DNA from: Tannerellaceae bacterium
GTDB lineage: Bacteria; Bacteroidota; Bacteroidia; Bacteroidales; Tannerellaceae
NCBI GenBank assembly: GCA_031271045.1
Contig: JAISWO010000017.1
Location: forward strand, 62,001 to 126,000
Reading direction: 5' to 3'
Length of the DNA: 64,000 nt
In this document: positions 17,883 to 25,997 of the stretch, piece by piece
How positions within the stretch are numbered: position 1 is the first letter of the stretch
How the letters are laid out: the number at the start of each line of letters is the position of its first letter
The notes under the pieces: generated by a model
Database searches by the model: none
Seen by the model: the letters and a program-made list of their open reading frames with translations, nothing else
Told to the model about the DNA's origin: nothing
Program-made: the position numbers and the translations under genes

Positions 17883-19141
17883 CGGTTCAGGAAACGGGGT
17901 TTAAGGGTGACCATCAGGTATCCCCATTGGGGAAAGCGGACGTTGGAGAAAATTCCTTCTTTGAGCAGGGCTGTCTGGCGATTTCTGAAATAAAGGCTCC
18001 AGCCGCCTTGCAGGGCTAACTGCGGCGATATGATGTACCTGGCTGTCAGGTCGAGCTCGGTCCCGATATTTTTTTTGGCTGTTGCCGAGAAGGGCTCTGC
18101 AACCGAGAAGGAATGGAAGATGATGTCGGCGTCAAACTTCCGGCCGGGATGAAAGATGATACCGGCGTACCAATTGAACAGGCCCTGCACCGGCGGCGTT
18201 GTCCAGTATTCCATCTTGCCGTTGAAGGAATTATTACTTCCGTAGAGCTTATTGAAGGTGCCGTTTCGCCCTTGGCTGATTTCTGCCGAGGTGGAGCCGG
18301 AGAGGTAGTCGACGCCGGCTCTGAGGCTCCATTGCCGGAAAGGGCTGAAGCTGGTCTTCAGCGCCAGCAGATGTGCGTCGAGAACGGCGTTGCGCGGATC
18401 GCGGCCGAACTGGTAGTAGGCGGTGGCGTAGAAGGAGAAGGGGCGGATTCCTTGATCGGCCAGCTCCAGGTTGCCGCCAACGGTATTGCGAAAGGTCTTC
18501 CAGGTGACGGCGTCTGTTTTTCCTTGCTGGAAGCCGTCGCCGATCCAGATGGCGCTCAGGTTCAAGGGACCGAAGGTCTTGGCGAACCAAACGAAGGAAA
18601 GCGCTTTGTAACTCTTGGTTACCTTGTAGAGCTTGTCGTATTCGTCGTCGCCGCTATTGTTCCAGGCGCCGCCCCAATGGAGTTTGAACAAGTGCGATTC
18701 GTAGCGGACTAAGACGAGGTCGTGCGCGCTGCCGGTATGGCTCCAGTTCGAGACGGTGAGTAGTCGTTTGTCGTCGTATTCGATGGCTTGCCGGCCGAGG
18801 GTGATAGATAAATCGGGCGTGAGTGCGTAGCGGCCCCAGGCCTCGTAAATTCCTAAGGAGTTGCGCGTATCGTTCGTCCCGGTCTGTCCGTAGATACGGG
18901 AGTCCTGGAGGATGACGCTGGTGGCAAGCTTTTCGTCGGTATAATCAAAGCGCAGGCGGGTACGGAGGGAACTGATCATGGCGGGTTTCACGTCAACGGT
19001 CAGGGGATAGCGGAATCCATCGCGGTATTCGGTTCGCGAGCGTATCTCGCCATCTATTACGGACGTCTGTCCGCTGAGTGACGGCGCCCATACTAAAAAT
19101 AAACAGGCGATCAGGAAGTAACTGTCTTTTATTCGATACAT
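17879..19141 (-). CDS. Alginate-export-family outer membrane beta-barrel protein
   Basis: A 420-residue protein with a Sec signal peptide (ending SLSGQ) and a single beta-barrel domain of the alginate export/porin type. Seen: GEIRSRTEYRDGFRYP at the first strand, SSLRTRLRFDYTDEKLATSV, EAWGRYALTPDLSITLGRQ, the conserved GRQAIEYDDKRLL segment, and a final amphipathic strand ending LMVTLKPRF. Family members form outer membrane channels for anionic or other small solutes, and the name does not imply alginate production here. It precedes the ABC-F gene with a four-base overlap and follows the purine permease by 12 bases, so the four minus-strand genes from 20754 to 16104 may be one transcript. Confidence 0.85.
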   Translation of the reverse strand: MYRIKDSYFLIACLFLVWAPSLSGQTSVIDGEIRSRTEYRDGFRYPLTVDVKPAMISSLRTRLRFDYTDEKLATSVILQDSRIYGQTGTNDTRNSLGIYEAWGRYALTPDLSITLGRQAIEYDDKRLLTVSNWSHTGSAHDLVLVRYESHLFKLHWGGAWNNSGDDEYDKLYKVTKSYKALSFVWFAKTFGPLNLSAIWIGDGFQQGKTDAVTWKTFRNTVGGNLELADQGIRPFSFYATAYYQFGRDPRNAVLDAHLLALKTSFSPFRQWSLRAGVDYLSGSTSAEISQGRNGTFNKLYGSNNSFNGKMEYWTTPPVQGLFNWYAGIIFHPGRKFDADIIFHSFSVAEPFSATAKKNIGTELDLTARYIISPQLALQGGWSLYFRNRQTALLKEGIFSNVRFPQWGYLMVTLKPRFLNR

Positions 19142-19153
19142 AATGCTTGGTTC

Positions 19154-20452
19154 TTATATAAAAATGTAATACAGGACAAAAAGGATAGCGAGTGCAAACA
19201 TCACCGGGGAGACGTCCTTGCGGCGGCCGGCGCAGAGCTTGACGGCGACAAAACTGAGTATTCCCAGGATCATGCCATCGGCTATGGAGGAGGTCAGGGG
19301 CATCATCAGGATGGTAACGAAGGCCGGGAGAGCTTCGGTGATATCTTCTGTGTTTACCTTGCGGAAGGCGTCCAGCATGAGCGCGCCAACAAGCACAAGC
19401 GCGCCCGTGACGGCGGCCGGAGGTATGAGCAGGAAAAGGGGCGAGAAGAAGAGGGCGGCAAGGAAAAAGATGCCGGTTGTCAGCGAGGTCAGTCCGGAGC
19501 GTCCGCCTTCGGCAATGCCGGCAGCACTTTCAACGTAGGTGGTCGTCGTTGTCGCGCCCAGTGTTGCGCCGACGGTCGTGGCGATAGCATCGGCCAGCAT
19601 GACTTGCTTTGCACGCGGGATGCGACCGTCTTTGTCAATGACGCCGGCCCGGGAGGCCAGCCCGACAAGGGTCCCTGCGGTGTCGAAGATATTCATGAAC
19701 AGGAGGATGAAAATGACGATCAGCATATCCGGGCTGAGCAGGCCGGCGAAGTCGAGGTGCAGGAAGGTCGGCTCGGGTGACTGCGGAAGGGCGACGGGGA
19801 GAAATCCGTCCGGAATGGAGGTGACGCCTAAGGGAATCCCCGCCAGCGTACAAGCAAGGATGCCGTAGAAGAGGGCTCCTTTTATTTTTCGGGCCGTCAG
19901 GATGCCGCAGACCAGGATGCCGGCCATGGCCAGCACGGCGCTTGGCGTGAAGGCGCCCAACGTAATGAGCGTGGCTGGGCTGGAGGCGAGGATACCGGCA
20001 TTTTTCAGGCCGATGAAGGCGATGAACATCCCAATGCCTGCCGGTATGGCGTGCCGCAGGGCGGCCGGAATGGCGTTGAGAATCATTTCGCGAACGTTCA
20101 GCAGCGTAACGGCGAGGATAAGAATTCCTTCGACGAACATGGCAGCCAGGGCCGTCTCCCAGGAGTAACCCATTCCTCCGACCAGCGTGAAGGCGAAGAA
20201 GGCGTTCAGCGCCATGCTCGACGCCAGGGCAAACGGGTAGCGGGCCATGAAAGCGAGCAGCAGCGTGCCGATGGCGGCGGTCAGAGCCGTTGCCGTGAAG
20301 ACGGCTCCGCGATCCATCCCGGTCGTTCCCAGGATGGCGGGATTGACGGCCAGGATATAGCACATGGTCAGGAAAGTAGTCAGACCGGCCAGGAGTTCGG
20401 TGCGGACAGTCATTGTTTGCGGATTGAATCCGCAGAGGCGGTATAGTTTCAT
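19154..20452 (-). CDS. NCS2 family permease (AzgA-like guanine/hypoxanthine/adenine transporter)
   Basis: A 432-residue inner membrane protein with about twelve hydrophobic segments. Family marks are the N-terminal TELLAGLTTFLTMCYILAVNP, the substrate-region motif NAFFAFTLVGGMGYSWETAL, the block AGIGMFIAFIGLKNAGI, and the signature TTTYVESAAGIAEGGRSGLT. These place it in the AzgA/PbuG branch of the NCS2 purine transporters, which take up purine bases with protons. The gene next upstream is a remnant of a DUF5020 protein, related to outer membrane nucleoside channels, which fits a purine/nucleoside uptake pair. Confidence 0.94.
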   Translation of the reverse strand: MKLYRLCGFNPQTMTVRTELLAGLTTFLTMCYILAVNPAILGTTGMDRGAVFTATALTAAIGTLLLAFMARYPFALASSMALNAFFAFTLVGGMGYSWETALAAMFVEGILILAVTLLNVREMILNAIPAALRHAIPAGIGMFIAFIGLKNAGILASSPATLITLGAFTPSAVLAMAGILVCGILTARKIKGALFYGILACTLAGIPLGVTSIPDGFLPVALPQSPEPTFLHLDFAGLLSPDMLIVIFILLFMNIFDTAGTLVGLASRAGVIDKDGRIPRAKQVMLADAIATTVGATLGATTTTTYVESAAGIAEGGRSGLTSLTTGIFFLAALFFSPLFLLIPPAAVTGALVLVGALMLDAFRKVNTEDITEALPAFVTILMMPLTSSIADGMILGILSFVAVKLCAGRRKDVSPVMFALAILFVLYYIFI

Positions 20453-20463
20453 CTATCAAATGT

Positions 20464-20754
20464 TCATTTGAGGGCCAGCGAAAGTTCCACTTCGCTGTCG
20501 ATGCTCAGGCCGAAGGCGTCGTCTACGTCTTTCAGTTTGTTCAGGTTGACCCAAAACTGTGGCTCGGAGAGGAAAATAAAATCGCCTGCTGCCGACGGCT
20601 CGCGCCACCAGTCGGCAAATCCAGAGAAGGTGCACAGTACATAAAGAGCGCTGCCGAAATCATAATGCAACTGCACGTTCTGTACCTTGGCATAAGATAT
20701 GTTCAGAAATAATGCCACCGGTATCAGACAGATAAAAAACAAAAAATATCTCAT
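20464..20754 (-). pseudogene. DUF5020 family protein with a large internal deletion (96 residues left)
   Basis: The start (a signal peptide followed by VQLHYDFG) and the end (TFSGFADWWRE, IFLSEPQFWVNLNKLK, SEVELSL) match, from memory, the two ends of DUF5020 outer membrane proteins, which are normally over 200 residues. Here they are joined directly (LHYDFGSALYVLCTFSGFADWW), as if over 100 residues of barrel had been removed in frame. The reading frame and its promoter (-7 box at 20777-20784) remain intact, so a short peptide may still be made, but it could not form the usual barrel. It is followed by the purine permease 11 bases later. A distinct short family is the alternative. Confidence 0.6.
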
Positions 20755-20776
20755 CTATTTATCTTAAATTTGCGTA

Positions 20777-20784
20777 CAAAAATA
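20777..20784 (-). promoter_or_regulatory. Promoter -7 box (TATTTTTG) of the DUF5020-remnant/purine permease operon
   Basis: A minus-strand TAnnTTTG match 22 bases upstream of the ATG at 20754. No -33 element was recognised. Confidence 0.55.
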
Positions 20785-20942
20785 GTAAAAAAAGTGATAC
20801 GCTGCGCGTCTGAGGCTACGAGTAATTTTTTTCTGCGAAGAGCAGCAAGCGGTGTGCAGAGAAAAAAATCATCCGGTGCAGGGCCTTGTGAGCCGGGCCG
20901 GGGAAAAAATCCGGCGTCGCTCACAGACTTTACGGGGCCTTG

Positions 20943-21366
20943 TCACAACGTTGTGACAAGTCCACAGAGTTCACGGGGCCTTTTCGCAACGTTGTGACGA
21001 GCCCACAGACTTCGCGGGGCCATTTCACAACGTTGTGACGAGCCCGCAGACTTCACGGGGACTTTTCACAACGTTGTGACGAGCCCACAGACTTTGCGGG
21101 AGATCGTCACAATGTTGTGAAAATCATAAATGAATCCTGTAGCCTTTTCACAACATTGTGAAAAGCATAAATGAAGCCTGTGGGATTGTCACAACGTTGT
21201 GAAAATCGCAAATGAAGCCTGTGGGATTGTCACAATGTTGTGAAAAGCACAAATGAAGCCTGTGGCCTTTTCACAACGTTGTGAAAATCGCAAATGAGGC
21301 CTGTGGCCTTTTCACAACGTTGCGACAAGCATAAATGAAGCCTGTGGGATCATCACAACGTTGTGA
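20943..21366. repeat. Array A3: 41-bp tandem repeat with TCACAACGTTGTGA palindromes, upstream of DUF6261 gene 3
   Basis: Eleven 14-bp palindromes start at 20943, 20984, 21025, 21066, 21107, 21148, 21189, 21230, 21271, 21312 and 21353, an exact 41-bp period. Most are the perfect TCACAACGTTGTGA; changes are mainly at the central CG. The 27-bp spacers fall into two sets. The first four contain CCCACAGACTTC (or close); from 21121 on they carry the reverse complement (GAAGCCTGTGGG) in the same register, so the array is inverted about the palindrome at 21107. Just before it, 20888-20924 forms another hairpin (GTGAGC...GCTCAC). The stretch 21379-21565 after the array shows nothing else. Confidence 0.97.
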
Positions 21367-21565
21367 AAAAGCCACAGCAAATATAGCAGCTACACATTAT
21401 ATATATACAGTCTCCTGCCGGTAGTCGTCAGACGGAACAAAACAGATCGCTTCATCACCTTGCAATCCGGGGTCGAAAGAAAAGACGGAAAAGGCCCTGG
21501 GAAAAAAATAAATGCCGGCGAAAAAAAATATCATAACAAATGATGATGAATTGATATAGATCAAT

Positions 21566-21573
21566 TATATTTG
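21566..21573 (+). promoter_or_regulatory. Promoter -7 box (TATATTTG) of DUF6261 gene 3
   Basis: An exact match to TAnnTTTG, 33 bases before the ATG and about 200 bases downstream of array A3, so the array lies upstream of the predicted transcript. Confidence 0.65.
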
Positions 21574-21605
21574 CAGAAAAAATTTGAACCTAATAATATT
21601 AAATT

Positions 21606-22769
21606 ATGAATTATATCAAAAAGTACCTGTCTCTGGTCCACAAATTGCGCAATAGCGAGCATTTCGACTTCTACAAGTATTGTGTCGATTTAATTTTGCC
21701 GCTCATAGCATCCATCCCGGCACTTGCCCCTCTGTTTAACATCTTCTATTCACTGTTTCAGAAGGAAGATGAAATATTCAAACGCAGCCGCAAAGCTGAG
21801 GAGACGGAATTTATTCACGAAGCCTACATGAAGATGCGGAATGTCTTTATGTTTATAAAGCACATCGTAGAGGGAGCGTCGTACTCGGACGATGCAAACG
21901 AAAAGGCCGCAGCCGCCAAGCTGGGCTTAGTGATAGAAAATTACAAGACCATCCCCTCCGTGGCAATGAACGAAGCCAGCGCGCTTGTCTTCAATATGGT
22001 CCAGGACCTGCGCCTGCAAAAAAACGCTTCCGCCGTAACCACCCTGGATCTGGCCACGCAAACGGATAAGCTCGAAGAGGCCAACGATACCTTCCGCGAA
22101 TTATATTTTGCCCGCGCCGGCGAACAGGAAACCATCTCCGGACAAGGCAATATGAAAGAAATACGCCCCCAGGTAGAAGATTCTTTCGACGTTGTACTCA
22201 ACACAGCCAACGGGCTTTACATCGCAGCGGTCAAATCCGGCAATATGGCCCTGGCTGTCATCCTGAAAAAAATCATCGACGGAGTCAACGCCGTCATCAC
22301 ACAGTATGAATATATCTATGCCCGCCGCAGTCCGGGAACTATCCCCGACAAAGAAAAGCCCGGCGACGATACGACCGACCCGGACAATCCCGCCCTCCCG
22401 GGCGACGGAGTTCCCGTATTCGCCGTCAACGCCCAGACAGTCGCCTTCGTCGAAAACGATGGCGGGCCCCGGATGGTGGTTGTCCTGAGCGATGCGCCTG
22501 TCCTGGCAGCGCTTCTTCCCGACCTTACCGGCGCCGTACTTATGCTGCGCGAAGAAACCGACGATGTCTCCTTCCCTATCGAGGGCTATGCAACGGAAAA
22601 TGCCGGCGACACAGAGCAGACGACAGGTCTGCGCGTCAGCGGCAATGCCGGACGGTGGTTCGATAGCCCCTTCCGCGCCAAAGGCCCGGCCTCAGCCCGT
22701 ATCGAGGTCGACGGCGTCGTCATTGCACACCTCACCGGCATGCTTTATCCAGAGACATTTGTAAATTAA
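21606..22769 (+). CDS. DUF6261 family protein, long form (copy 3)
   Basis: Function unknown. This 387-residue protein closely parallels copy 1. It has the helical domain with LRNSEHF near residue 14, FQKEDEIFKRSRKAEETEF, VAMNEASALVFNMVQDLR and TDKLEEANDTFRELYFARA. An acidic/proline linker (about 245-265) follows, and then the same C-terminal beta-rich domain, beginning VPVFAVNAQTVAFVENDGG, containing GLRVSGNAGRWFDSPFR and ending YPETFVN. No signal peptide is seen, so it should be cytoplasmic. It is preceded by array A3 and followed after 21 bases by the DUF6057 gene, with which it probably forms an operon. Copies 1 and 3 share the same palindrome core in their arrays. Confidence 0.85.
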   Translation: MNYIKKYLSLVHKLRNSEHFDFYKYCVDLILPLIASIPALAPLFNIFYSLFQKEDEIFKRSRKAEETEFIHEAYMKMRNVFMFIKHIVEGASYSDDANEKAAAAKLGLVIENYKTIPSVAMNEASALVFNMVQDLRLQKNASAVTTLDLATQTDKLEEANDTFRELYFARAGEQETISGQGNMKEIRPQVEDSFDVVLNTANGLYIAAVKSGNMALAVILKKIIDGVNAVITQYEYIYARRSPGTIPDKEKPGDDTTDPDNPALPGDGVPVFAVNAQTVAFVENDGGPRMVVVLSDAPVLAALLPDLTGAVLMLREETDDVSFPIEGYATENAGDTEQTTGLRVSGNAGRWFDSPFRAKGPASARIEVDGVVIAHLTGMLYPETFVN

Positions 22770-22790
22770 AATGCGGACGGGAGGAATGGT

Positions 22791-24521
22791 ATGCGGATTT
22801 TTCGCATCGCAGGCGCAGCAATCGCCGTATTCGCGTGGTTGTACGGATTTAATCGCTTCCAGGTCTTTTATTACCAGGAACAATTCCAGCTCTTCCGGGC
22901 GGATGCCCTTTACCTGCGCACATTTCTCTCACAGCCCGGCGGCCTGGCCGGATATGCAGGCGCATTTCTAACACAGTTTTTCGTCATTCTGCCTGTTGGG
23001 GCGTTGATTTATACCATCGTCCTTGAGGTTCTCAGGCGGAGTTTCTACAAAGTCCTTGCCGGTTTCATAACCGGTGGGGCTTTGTTTTTTATATCGCTTG
23101 TCCCGGTGGCTCTGCTGCTGATCCCCATTGTTCAGATACAATCCAACATCGCCTCTGTCATCGGGTTGCTGTGCACTTTGCCGGCCTTCCTGCTCTACCG
23201 GCGTGCGAACGCGCGATGGCGCTATGCAGCGGGAGCCGGGCTGATGCTCGCCGTTTTTTTCGCGGCTGCCGCGCATGTCTGGGTCTTAGCCGCTTTGATA
23301 GCTATACACGAATGGTTCGGGCGGAGAGGTCCGTCGCGCTATCCGGGCGTCGCCCTCCCAACGGCGCTCTCCCTTCTGATTCCCTGGGCTGCCCAGCAGT
23401 GGGTATATACTGCGCCGATCGATACCTCCTTCTATGCCTGCTTAGCCTGGTGGTCCGTGCCGGCGATCTACCTCCTCTGCTGCCTGCAGGGTCCGCGCAT
23501 TGCGGAGTACTTCCGCCGGCGTCCGCAGGTCGGTATCGCACTTTCGATCCTCTGCCTGGCGGCGACGCTGGCGCACGTCGTTTCAAAATACGACCGAACA
23601 ACCGAGACCATCCTCCATATAGATTATGAGATTCGCCACGGACGCTACGACCGGGCGCTGGACATAAAAGCGCGTACCTCGTCCGACAGCCGGCATGTGC
23701 TCTATTTAGCCAACATCGCCCTGCTCGAAACCGGACGTATGCCCGACGAAATGTTCCGCTTCCGCCAGGCAGGCCCTGCCGGTCTTTTTCTTGACCGGAA
23801 CGGCAGCTATTTCAGTTATATATACCTGGGCGAGATCTATTACCGGCTGGGCCTGATGGGAGCCGCCCGGCATTGTGCGTACGAGTCTATGGTCGCCTGG
23901 TCGCAGAAACCCAATGCGCAGACCCTCGCCCAACTGGCGCGCATCGCCCTGGTCGAGGGCGACTTTGCCGTATGCGACAAATACCTACGCTCGTTTGAAG
24001 GCGCCCTCTTCTATCGCTCCTGGGCCGGCGAACAGCGTCGTTTCCTCGACGAGCGCCGCCGCAATCCTGCGTTCATTCCTCCGCATATCCCCGCTCCTGT
24101 CGCCGGCCTGGAAAATTTCTTTATCAATTACAACGCCCCGGAGGCTATGATGAAGAAAATTCTTGAAGCGGACTCCCTGCATCGGAAGGCTTTCGAATAT
24201 CTAATGGCTTTCTACCTGCTGAGCAAGGACGTCGAGAGTGCCAAAGGGCTTATGGACCGCTACTACGCCGGCCTCGGCTATTCCGCCCTCCCTGCCTCTT
24301 TTGAAGAAGCTATGTTAGTCTACGAAAATGCCGTCGGCCAACCGCACACATATATAATAAGCGCAAATGCGCGCCAACGCTTCAGCCAATATCTGCGCGC
24401 CGCCCAATCCGGTGCTAACCGCAACTGGATGCAGCAGCATTATGGCGATACATATTGGTTCTATCTGCATTACGTTCAGCCCGTCCCGCTGCAAACCTCG
24501 TCCGAATCCAATCGCTACTGA
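22791..24521 (+). CDS. DUF6057 family membrane protein with C-terminal helical (TPR-like) half
   Basis: A 576-residue protein of unknown function. The N-terminal 270 residues hold about eight to nine hydrophobic helices, including FLTQFFVILPVGALIYTIVL, FFISLVPVALLLIPIVQ and GIALSILCLAATLAHVV. The rest is a soluble helical part with TPR-like spacing (SRHVLYLANIALLETGRMP, YIYLGEIYYRLGLMGAA, NAQTLAQLARIALVEGDF). The start at 22791 follows a good purine-rich site (GGGAGGAATGG). The next gene begins one base after its stop, so the two are tightly coupled. Pairing with a TolB-like c-type haem lipoprotein suggests an envelope complex, but this is inference. DUF6057 is my recognition of the family. 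Confidence 0.8.
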   Translation: MRIFRIAGAAIAVFAWLYGFNRFQVFYYQEQFQLFRADALYLRTFLSQPGGLAGYAGAFLTQFFVILPVGALIYTIVLEVLRRSFYKVLAGFITGGALFFISLVPVALLLIPIVQIQSNIASVIGLLCTLPAFLLYRRANARWRYAAGAGLMLAVFFAAAAHVWVLAALIAIHEWFGRRGPSRYPGVALPTALSLLIPWAAQQWVYTAPIDTSFYACLAWWSVPAIYLLCCLQGPRIAEYFRRRPQVGIALSILCLAATLAHVVSKYDRTTETILHIDYEIRHGRYDRALDIKARTSSDSRHVLYLANIALLETGRMPDEMFRFRQAGPAGLFLDRNGSYFSYIYLGEIYYRLGLMGAARHCAYESMVAWSQKPNAQTLAQLARIALVEGDFAVCDKYLRSFEGALFYRSWAGEQRRFLDERRRNPAFIPPHIPAPVAGLENFFINYNAPEAMMKKILEADSLHRKAFEYLMAFYLLSKDVESAKGLMDRYYAGLGYSALPASFEEAMLVYENAVGQPHTYIISANARQRFSQYLRAAQSGANRNWMQQHYGDTYWFYLHYVQPVPLQTSSESNRY

Positions 24522-24522
24522 T

Positions 24523-25971
24523 ATGCGCACTTCCATTCTCAGCCTCCTGCTTCTCCTGGTGATCCTCGCCGGCTGTTCCCCATCCGGGCGTCATACCCTG
24601 AGCCACCGCTCGGCCGAGATATATCCCGGCTATGCCGGCACAGTCATCCCCTATAATATTGCGCCCTTAAACTTTGCCATTCGCGAAGGAGCAACAAAAT
24701 ACCGCGTCCGGTTTATCGCCGGCGCCGACTCATTCAGCATTTCCTGTCGCCAGACGGTCGACATACCACTGCTAAAATGGAGGAAACTCTTGGCCGCTCA
24801 CCGGGGCGAACGCCTAATTGTGCGCATATCTGCCCGGAGGCCCGGGGGATGGGAAACATTTTCCGACCTCCTCTTCACCATCTCCCCGGAAGCCATTGAT
24901 CCATATCTGGCCTACCGGCTGATCGAACCCGGCTACACAACCTGGGGAAAGATGGGGCTGTATCAGCGGAACCTCGAAAATTTTGACGAGCAGCCCATCG
25001 TGACCAACGACCTTGTGGATGACGCCTGCATCAACTGCCATTCTTTCCGGCAGAACGACCCGTCAACGATGCTATTCCACGTCCGCAAGGTGAACCCCGG
25101 AACCGTTTTCCTCCGGGACGGCCAGCTCAGCCGCGTCAATACCCAAACGGCGAACATGATCTCCGCCGGCGTTTACCCGCGCTGGCATCCCGGCGGACGC
25201 TACGTGGCCTTCTCGACCAACACCACGCGCCAGAACTTCCACTCTGTGCACACAAACAAGGTCGAAGTCTACGATATGGCCTCCGACATCGTCGTCTACG
25301 ATACGCAAACAAACCGGATCTTCTCCGCTCCGCAACTGAACTCCCCAAATCATTTCGAGACCTTCCCCGAATGGTCGCCCGACGGCGCCTACCTTTATTA
25401 TTGCACCGCCCCCGCTCGCCCAATGCCGGCCCAATATGATTCCCTCCGCTACGACCTTGCCCGCCTTCGCTTCGACGCCGACGCCGCCCGGTTCGCTTCG
25501 GCGGCCGACACCCTGGTTCGCGCTTCCCTGACAGGGCAGAGCGTTGCCCTGGCCCGCGTTTCGCCCGACAACCGCTTCGTCGTCTTCTGCCTGTCCCACT
25601 TTGGTACCTTCCCCATCTGGCATCGCGAGAACGATCTCTACATCCTTCGCCTCTCCGACGGAACCGTCCGCCCGATGACCGAAATAAACAGTCCCGAAAG
25701 CGACAGCTATCATTCCTTCTCCAGCAACGGACGATGGCTCGTCTTCTCCAGCCGCCGCGCCGACGGCGCCTACACCCGCCCCTACATCTCTTATCTCGAT
25801 CCCAACGGAACGCCCTCCCCCCCGTTCCTCCTGCCTCAAAAGAATCCCGAATTTTATGATCTCAGCTTCAAATCCTTCAACATCCCCGAATTGATCACCG
25901 GCCCCGTCGACGTCTCCCCCACCCGTTTCGCCCGCGCCGTCCGCAACCCAAGCCTCCGGCAGGCACAATAA
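24523..25971 (+). CDS. TolB-like beta-propeller (PD40) lipoprotein with a c-type haem motif
   Basis: About 482 residues from the ATG at 24523; an in-frame start further upstream lies inside the previous gene and is not used. The lipobox LAGC puts the acylated Cys at residue 18. A single CINCH haem-binding motif lies at 169-173. Residues from about 200 onward carry PD40/WD-like blades such as YPRWHPGGRYVAFSTN, FPEWSPDGAYLYYCTA and SFSSNGRWLVFSSRR, indicating a TolB-type propeller. The protein should sit in the periplasm or on a membrane surface and bind one haem c. Its role is unknown. It is coupled to the DUF6057 gene and lies in the transcription unit that starts with DUF6261 gene 3. Confidence 0.83.
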   Translation: MRTSILSLLLLLVILAGCSPSGRHTLSHRSAEIYPGYAGTVIPYNIAPLNFAIREGATKYRVRFIAGADSFSISCRQTVDIPLLKWRKLLAAHRGERLIVRISARRPGGWETFSDLLFTISPEAIDPYLAYRLIEPGYTTWGKMGLYQRNLENFDEQPIVTNDLVDDACINCHSFRQNDPSTMLFHVRKVNPGTVFLRDGQLSRVNTQTANMISAGVYPRWHPGGRYVAFSTNTTRQNFHSVHTNKVEVYDMASDIVVYDTQTNRIFSAPQLNSPNHFETFPEWSPDGAYLYYCTAPARPMPAQYDSLRYDLARLRFDADAARFASAADTLVRASLTGQSVALARVSPDNRFVVFCLSHFGTFPIWHRENDLYILRLSDGTVRPMTEINSPESDSYHSFSSNGRWLVFSSRRADGAYTRPYISYLDPNGTPSPPFLLPQKNPEFYDLSFKSFNIPELITGPVDVSPTRFARAVRNPSLRQAQ

Positions 25972-25997
25972 AAAGAAAAAACCTTTAACTTTGCCGC

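Noticed and set aside
16350-17993. Long plus-strand frame opposite the ABC-F gene
   Set aside because: The complementary strand encodes a complete Uup-type protein; this frame is a codon-bias shadow.
20943-21366. Arrays A1-A6 as CRISPR
   Set aside because: The whole unit is conserved, with no variable unique spacers; units are too short for repeat plus spacer in A4 and A6, and no cas gene is in the window.
20943-21366. Invertible phase-variation promoter
   Set aside because: No recombinase gene nearby and the predicted promoter lies outside the array; the inversion seems a frozen event within the repeats.
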